This document shows positions 60,469 to 64,000 of a DNA stretch of 64,000 nucleotides, piece after piece. A program made the position numbers and the translations under genes. Positions within the stretch are counted from its first letter, which is position 1; every line of letters starts with the position of its first letter. Source of the stretch: DATMAM01 sp035559995 (GTDB lineage Bacteria; Desulfobacterota; Binatia; UBA9968); contig DATMAM010000038.1 in the NCBI GenBank assembly GCA_035559995.1, forward strand, positions 1 to 64,000, given 5' to 3'. A model generated the notes under the pieces. That model was not told the DNA's origin. It made no database searches and saw only the letters and a program-made list of their open reading frames with translations.

Positions 60469-60881
60469 CAAAGCTTCCTCAGCTGCACCAGCACGAGACC
60501 TTCCTGGTGCTGCGTCTCGCCTACGCTAAAGGAGCTGCCCTCGGGCAAACGCAACCTGCGATGAAAGCGGCCGAACGGAATTTCCATGAACTTGAGCTCG
60601 CCCTCCGCGCAACACTCCGGCAGCGGCCGGTAACCGCTGATCACCAGCTCGTTGTCCTGCAAAGTGAGTCTTATCTCGTTCGCGCGGATTCCGGGCAGAG
60701 CATAGATCACCCACAGAGCGCTCCCGGTTTCCACGATCGTGACTGGCGGAGCCCACGACGCTTCGGCCACAACGGAGTGCACGCTCGAGAGCGCGGCTTG
60801 AAAAAAACAGCGGTGAATGCGTTCCGCGTGCTCCATCAGTTCGCTGGCGTGCTGCCAGATCCAGTCATCCGTTATCGGCAC
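60468..60881 (-). CDS. Divergent Hsp20-like protein coupled to Lon
   Basis: A 137-residue protein. Residues about 45-135 form an alpha-crystallin-like beta sandwich (APPVTIVETGSALWVIYALPG to GLVLVQLRKL), but the usual G-x-L-x-V-x-x-P end is GLVLVQLRK. The N-terminal 45 residues are helical and rich in His and Trp. GTG 60881 was chosen because AAGGAGA precedes it and the alternative at 60929 would lie upstream of the promoter -10. It ends in TGATG with lon. A targeting or holdase partner of Lon is a reasonable inference. Confidence 0.75.
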   Translation of the reverse strand: MPITDDWIWQHASELMEHAERIHRCFFQAALSSVHSVVAEASWAPPVTIVETGSALWVIYALPGIRANEIRLTLQDNELVISGYRPLPECCAEGELKFMEIPFGRFHRRLRLPEGSSFSVGETQHQEGLVLVQLRKL

Positions 60882-60911
60882 GAAAGCATCTCCTTGCACT
60901 CGTATGGTTTC

Positions 60912-60940
60912 AAGGTAGGTTCCGTCCACCCGGTTGTCAA
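60912..60940 (-). promoter_or_regulatory. Promoter of the hsp20-like/lon operon
   Basis: Minus strand: TTGACA (60940-60935), 17 bases, TACCTT (60917-60912). The predicted start near 60905 leaves 24 bases with AAGGAGA before GTG 60881. On the other strand CTTGACG (60954-60960) faces the divergent hsp20 gene, making GTCAAG-N12-CTTGAC. Confidence 0.5.
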
Positions 60941-61016
60941 GAAAGCGCCGCTACTTGACGCGGCGGTAAAGCGTGGTTACGGGTTAGCCACAGTCCGAGG
61001 AAAGGAGGGCCGTTTC

Positions 61017-61460
61017 ATGGAACTCACAAGATGGGAGCCGTTCGACGTTTTAAACCGCATGCAGAGCCGGATCAACGAGCTTTTCGAGGAAACGTTCGGC
61101 CGTGCGCGGCCGGCGCAGCCCGCAACCGCGGCCTGGTATCCGGCCGTGGATATACTGGAAAGCAAGGATGCGTATCTGATCCGCGCCGAGCTTCCAGGCA
61201 TGAAGAAAGAGGACTTTAATCTCGAGGTCAAAGACGGTGTTCTCGCCGTCAGCGGGGAGCGCAAGTTTGAGGAGCCGGCAAGCGGCGTGGAGTACCATCG
61301 GGCGGAGCGGCCGACCGGCAAGTTTTATCGTTCCTTCTATCTCCCGCAGAAAGTGATGCAGGACCAGATCAAAGCAACCTACCGGGACGGCATCCTTGAG
61401 ATCCACGTTCCCAAAGCCGAGGATGCTAAGCCGAGGCAGATCGCGATCAGCGTGAACTAG
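61017..61460 (+). CDS. Hsp20/alpha-crystallin family small heat shock protein
   Basis: A 147-residue protein from ATG 61017, preceded by AAAGGAGGG. It has MELTRWEPFDVLNRMQSRIN, then PAVDILESKDAYLIRAELPG, and ends with YRDGILEIHVPKAEDAKPRQ. A long upstream extension of the frame (to 60507) is antisense to the Hsp20-like/lon operon and was rejected. Divergent from that operon; followed by a strong terminator. Confidence 0.92.
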   Translation: MELTRWEPFDVLNRMQSRINELFEETFGRARPAQPATAAWYPAVDILESKDAYLIRAELPGMKKEDFNLEVKDGVLAVSGERKFEEPASGVEYHRAERPTGKFYRSFYLPQKVMQDQIKATYRDGILEIHVPKAEDAKPRQIAISVN

Positions 61461-61481
61461 ACCGGCGCGCCAAAAGAAAAA

Positions 61482-61509
61482 GGGCGGAGGAAAAGACTCC
61501 GCCCTTTTT
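61482..61509 (+). terminator. Intrinsic terminator of the plus-strand hsp20 gene
   Basis: Perfect 8-base stem GGGCGGAG/CTCCGCCC (61482-61489, 61497-61504) with a 7-base loop, followed by TTTTT. Confidence 0.85.
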
Positions 61510-61513
61510 ATGA

Positions 61514-61551
61514 CCAAAAAAAGGGCACCTCCTGTCAGAGGTGCCCTTTTT
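61514..61551 (-). terminator. Bidirectional intrinsic terminator after groL
   Basis: Perfect 9-base stem GGGCACCTC/GAGGTGCCC (61523-61531, 61538-61546). There is an A-run on the left and a T-run on the right, so it can stop groESL transcripts from the right and read-through from the left. Confidence 0.85.
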
Positions 61552-61569
61552 CGTTTTGCGCTGGCTCAA

Positions 61570-63189
61570 TCAGTACTCGTCGCCGTGCGGCATCGGCGGA
61601 GCTTCCTTCTTCTTTTCCGGCTTCTCCGCAACCATGGCTTCGGTCGTGATCAGCAGCCCAGCCACCGACGCGGCGTTCTGTAGAGCCGTACGCACGACCT
61701 TCGTCGGATCTACGATGCCCGATTTGAGCAGATCCTCGAACTGCTCAGTGGCCGCGTTGAAGCCGAACGCCCCCTTGCCGTTTTTGATTTTGTCCAGGAC
61801 GACCGACCCGTCCGCCCCGGCGTTCTGGGCGATCCAGCGCGCCGGCTCTTCGAGCGCCTTCTGCACGATGCGCACGCCGACCTGCTCGTCTTCGGGGACC
61901 TTAAGGTTCGCCAGGGCAGCGCCCGCGCGAATCAGCGCCACGCCGCCGCCAGGAACGATCCCTTCTTCGACCGCGGCCCGCGTCGCATGGAGCGCGTCTT
62001 CGACGCGCGCCTTCTTTTCCTTCATTTCGACTTCCGTCGCCGCGCCGACCTTGATCACCGCGACCCCGCCGGCCAGCTTTGCCAGCCGCTCCTGGAGCTT
62101 TTCACGGTCGTAATCGGAAGTGGTCTCCTCAATCTGGGCGCGGATTTGCTTGATCCGCCCTTCGATGCTGGCCTTCTTGCCGGCCCCCTCGACGATCGTC
62201 GTGTTGTCTTTGTCGACGATCACCCGTTTGGCGCGGCCGAGATCCTTCAAGGTCACGTTCTCGAGCTTGATGCCCAGCTCTTCGGCGATCATGCGCCCAT
62301 CGGTAAGGATCGCGATGTCTTCGAGCATGGCCTTGCGCCGGTCGCCAAACCCGGGAGCCTTCACCGCGCAGCACTTGAGGGTGCCGCGAATCTTGTTGAC
62401 GACGAGGGTCGCCAGCGCTTCTCCCTCGACGTCCTCCGCGATGATCAGGAGCGGCTTGCCGCTTTTGGCGACGTTCTCCAGGACGGGGAGCAGATCTTTC
62501 ATGCTGGAGATCTTTTTCTCATGAATGAGCAGGTAGGCATCTTCCAGCACGGCTTCCATGCGCTCCGGATCGGTAACGAAATAAGGCGAGAGATAGCCGC
62601 GATCGAAGCGCATGCCCTCTACCAATTCCAGCGTCGTCTCGAGCCCCTTCGCCTCCTCAACCGTAATCACGCCTTCTTTGCCGACTTTGTCCATCGCTTC
62701 GGCGAGAATGTCGCCGATCGTCTTGTCGTTGTTGGCGGATATGGTTCCGACCTGCGCGATCTCGGAGCGGTCGCGCGTGGGTTTGGAAAGCGACTTTAAC
62801 TCCTCGACGACCTTTTCGACGGCCTTGTCGATGCCCCGCTTGATGCTCATCGGGTCATGCCCGGCCGCGACCATCTTTAGCCCTTCGCTGAAGATGGCCC
62901 GCGCAAGAACCGTCGCAGTCGTGGTGCCGTCGCCGGCAACGTCCGAGGTCTTGCTCGCGACCTCCTTCACCATCTGCGCGCCCATATTCTCAAACTTGTC
63001 TTCGAGCTGAATCTCTTTGGCCACCGTCACGCCGTCTTTGGTGACCGTAGGCGCGCCCCATGACTTTTCCAGCACCACGTTTCGCCCCTTCGGTCCCAAA
63101 GTTACGGTGACCGCATCCGCCAAAATGTTAACGCCGCGCAGCACCTTGGCGCGCGCTTCCTCGCTGAATCGGACTTCCTTCGCTGCCAT
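61570..63189 (-). CDS. groL: Chaperonin GroEL
   Basis: A 539-residue Hsp60, the standard length. It begins MAAKEVRFSEEARAKVLRGV, carries the ATP loops TLGPKGRNVVLE and DVAGDGTTTATVLAR (catalytic Asp in the latter), and IVPGGGVALIRA. The tail reads EKKKEAPPMPHGDEY rather than the usual glycine-methionine repeat. It folds proteins with GroES, encoded 18 bases upstream. Confidence 0.97.
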   Translation of the reverse strand: MAAKEVRFSEEARAKVLRGVNILADAVTVTLGPKGRNVVLEKSWGAPTVTKDGVTVAKEIQLEDKFENMGAQMVKEVASKTSDVAGDGTTTATVLARAIFSEGLKMVAAGHDPMSIKRGIDKAVEKVVEELKSLSKPTRDRSEIAQVGTISANNDKTIGDILAEAMDKVGKEGVITVEEAKGLETTLELVEGMRFDRGYLSPYFVTDPERMEAVLEDAYLLIHEKKISSMKDLLPVLENVAKSGKPLLIIAEDVEGEALATLVVNKIRGTLKCCAVKAPGFGDRRKAMLEDIAILTDGRMIAEELGIKLENVTLKDLGRAKRVIVDKDNTTIVEGAGKKASIEGRIKQIRAQIEETTSDYDREKLQERLAKLAGGVAVIKVGAATEVEMKEKKARVEDALHATRAAVEEGIVPGGGVALIRAGAALANLKVPEDEQVGVRIVQKALEEPARWIAQNAGADGSVVLDKIKNGKGAFGFNAATEQFEDLLKSGIVDPTKVVRTALQNAASVAGLLITTEAMVAEKPEKKKEAPPMPHGDEY

Positions 63190-63207
63190 AGCTCAACCTC
63201 CTTCGTC

Positions 63208-63495
63208 TTATTCGATCACTCCGAGGACATCGTCTTCCCGGAGTATGAGATGCTCCTCGCCGTTGATCTTAACCTCCGTGCCGGCATATTTGCCGAACAA
63301 AATCTTGTCGCCGACCTTGAGATCGAGCGGGATAACCTTTCCATCCTCGCGCTTGCCCGAGCCGACGGCGATGACGCGCCCTTCCTGGGGCTTTTCCTTA
63401 GCCGTGTCGGGGATGATAATCCCGCCCTGGGACTTCTCTTCCTCTTCGAGCCTCTTAACGATTACCCGGTCATGCAGCGGCCGAATCTTGGTCAT
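63208..63495 (-). CDS. groS: Co-chaperonin GroES
   Basis: A 95-residue protein: KIRPLHDRVIVKRLEEEE, the mobile loop EEEKSQGGIIIPDTAKEK, and VGDKILFGKYAGTEVKINGE. ATG 63495 follows AAGGGAGGG; an in-frame start at 63534 lies within the leader inverted repeat and was rejected. First gene of groESL. Confidence 0.96.
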   Translation of the reverse strand: MTKIRPLHDRVIVKRLEEEEKSQGGIIIPDTAKEKPQEGRVIAVGSGKREDGKVIPLDLKVGDKILFGKYAGTEVKINGEEHLILREDDVLGVIE

Positions 63496-63528
63496 AGGCC
63501 AACCCTCCCTTAAGGCAAAATTTCGTGG

Positions 63529-63547
63529 TTTCACCCCCTGGGTGAAA
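63529..63547. promoter_or_regulatory. Inverted repeat in the groES leader
   Basis: TTTCACCC-CCT-GGGTGAAA, perfect 8-base arms (63529-63536, 63540-63547), lies just downstream of the predicted start of transcription and 34 bases upstream of the groES ATG. It is not CIRCE (TTAGCACTC-N9-GAGTGCTAA). It could be a repressor operator or an RNA hairpin near the ribosome site. Confidence 0.55.
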
Positions 63548-63557
63548 TTCGCTCGTC

Positions 63558-63585
63558 AATGTAATTCCGCATCTTGAAACGTCAA
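63558..63585 (-). promoter_or_regulatory. groESL promoter
   Basis: Minus strand: TTGACG (63585-63580) preceded by TCTCCCCCC, 16 bases, TACATT (63563-63558). The -35 region also resembles the sigma-32 TCTCnCCCTTGAA half-site, but no CCCCAT-type -10 follows. Confidence 0.5.
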
Positions 63586-63642
63586 GGGGGGAGAAGCTAT
63601 TTTAGGCTCGGTTTTTAAAAATTTTTACGCCGTCCAAGGTCC

Positions 63643-64000
63643 ATGGCAGAGCCGGGGATCAAGATTTGGGGGCGCAAGGACTCGTCCAATGTCCAGAAGG
63701 TCCTGTGGTGCTGCGCCGAACTGGACCTCGAATACCAGCGGGTAGACCTCGGGGGGCGCTTTGGCGGCAATCGGGACCCGTCGTACCTCCGTCTTAACCC
63801 CAACGGCTTGGTGCCGACCATCGAGGACCGCGGGTTTGTGCTCTGGGAATCCAACAGCATCGTCCGCTACCTCATCGACAAGTACGGGAACGGAAAGCTG
63901 ACCCCGTCCACAGCCGAGAAGCGGGCGTCGGCAAACCGCTGGATGGACTGGCAACTCACTACGCTCGGGCCGCCGATGGCGACCCTTTTTTGGGCTCTCA
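63643..64000 (+). CDS. Glutathione S-transferase family protein (5' part)
   Basis: The first 119 residues are present; the gene runs off the window. The thioredoxin-like N-terminal domain has KIWGRKDSSNVQKVLWCCAE, with Ser-Ser at the catalytic glutathione-activating position, the cis-proline LVPTIEDRG and LWESNSIVRYL, the conserved glutathione-binding loop. The helical domain has started (NRWMDWQLTTLGPP). It is divergent from groES. Confidence 0.88.
   Translation, partial: MAEPGIKIWGRKDSSNVQKVLWCCAELDLEYQRVDLGGRFGGNRDPSYLRLNPNGLVPTIEDRGFVLWESNSIVRYLIDKYGNGKLTPSTAEKRASANRWMDWQLTTLGPPMATLFWAL

Noticed and set aside
59038..60564. 508-codon plus-strand open frame opposite lon
   Set aside because: Antisense to a full-length, motif-complete Lon gene; no recognisable domain.
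63496..63642. CIRCE operator before groES
   Set aside because: The TTAGCACTC/GAGTGCTAA repeat is absent; a different inverted repeat is present instead.
1..64000. tRNA, rRNA and CRISPR arrays
   Set aside because: No cloverleaf-like segments, rRNA cores or regularly spaced repeats were seen in the few non-coding gaps; short RNA genes could still be missed by eye.

Overview
The window is about 60-65 percent G+C, gene-dense, and bacterial. No rRNA, tRNA or CRISPR array was recognised. The gene content is Gram-negative and Proteobacteria-like: a type IV pilus minor-pilin set, Wzm/Wzt polysaccharide export, complex I, GroES/GroEL, Lon, several Hsp20s, a DtxR-family iron regulator and a sigma-54 promoter. 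I would guess a deltaproteobacterial, Binatota or NC10-like soil or subsurface lineage, but no single marker settles this. No gap longer than about 300 bases lacks a gene, gene remnant or mobile element.

Layout. (1) 1-355: right end of an IS256-like element, abutting the 3' remnant of a methyltransferase gene. (2) 342-17187: a surface-polysaccharide region with two membrane (GT39-like) glycosyltransferases, several GT2/GT4 enzymes, a Wzm/Wzt ABC exporter, a methyltransferase, a UDP-sugar dehydrogenase and an epimerase. Within it lie a divergent pair formed by a gentisate-dioxygenase-like bicupin (with a zinc-ribbon partner) and an alpha/beta hydrolase-fold protein lacking the nucleophilic serine. 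(3) 17180-23656: a prepilin peptidase followed by two consecutive FimT/PilV/PilW/PilX-type minor pilin cassettes. (4) 23720-28752: a CheY-like protein, tmk, holB, metG, tatD and bacterioferritin. (5) 28832-39311: an iron and redox region. A DtxR-family regulator diverges from a minus-strand run of a ferric-binding protein, an ABC permease, a cytochrome c-FTR1 fusion, a Com-like zinc finger, a small unknown protein, and remnants of porin, ApbE and PepSY-TM genes, ending in a flavodoxin-domain gene. An IS1634-family element interrupts the PepSY remnant. (6) 39322-42675: a small conserved protein, a two-domain UspA, a nitrilase-family amidase, and PII with an ANTAR regulator behind a probable sigma-54 promoter. 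(7) 42687-55029: a complex I operon in the order A-C-D-E-F-G-H-J-K-L-M-N, with nuoB and nuoI missing. (8) 55186-63495: a protein-quality-control island with HtrA, five Hsp20-like genes, Lon and GroES/GroEL. (9) 63643-end: the start of a glutathione S-transferase gene.

How it works together. The polysaccharide genes give a path from nucleotide sugar through glycan assembly to ABC export. The iron run combines ferric uptake (binding protein, permease, FTR1) with periplasmic redox components (cytochrome c, and formerly ApbE flavinylation and PepSY). It is probably controlled from the promoter-operator facing the DtxR-family gene. Its distal half is decaying through deletions and an IS insertion. 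The quality-control genes share sigma-70-like promoters with a CTTGAC -35 and show no CIRCE element.

Most notable: the missing nuoB and nuoI; the eroded iron/flavin locus with two homologous hairpin leaders; the degenerate receiver of the ANTAR regulator beside PII; the Ser-to-Glu change in the hydrolase elbow; and an IS insertion at a palindromic CTAG site whose pre-insertion allele can be reconstructed.
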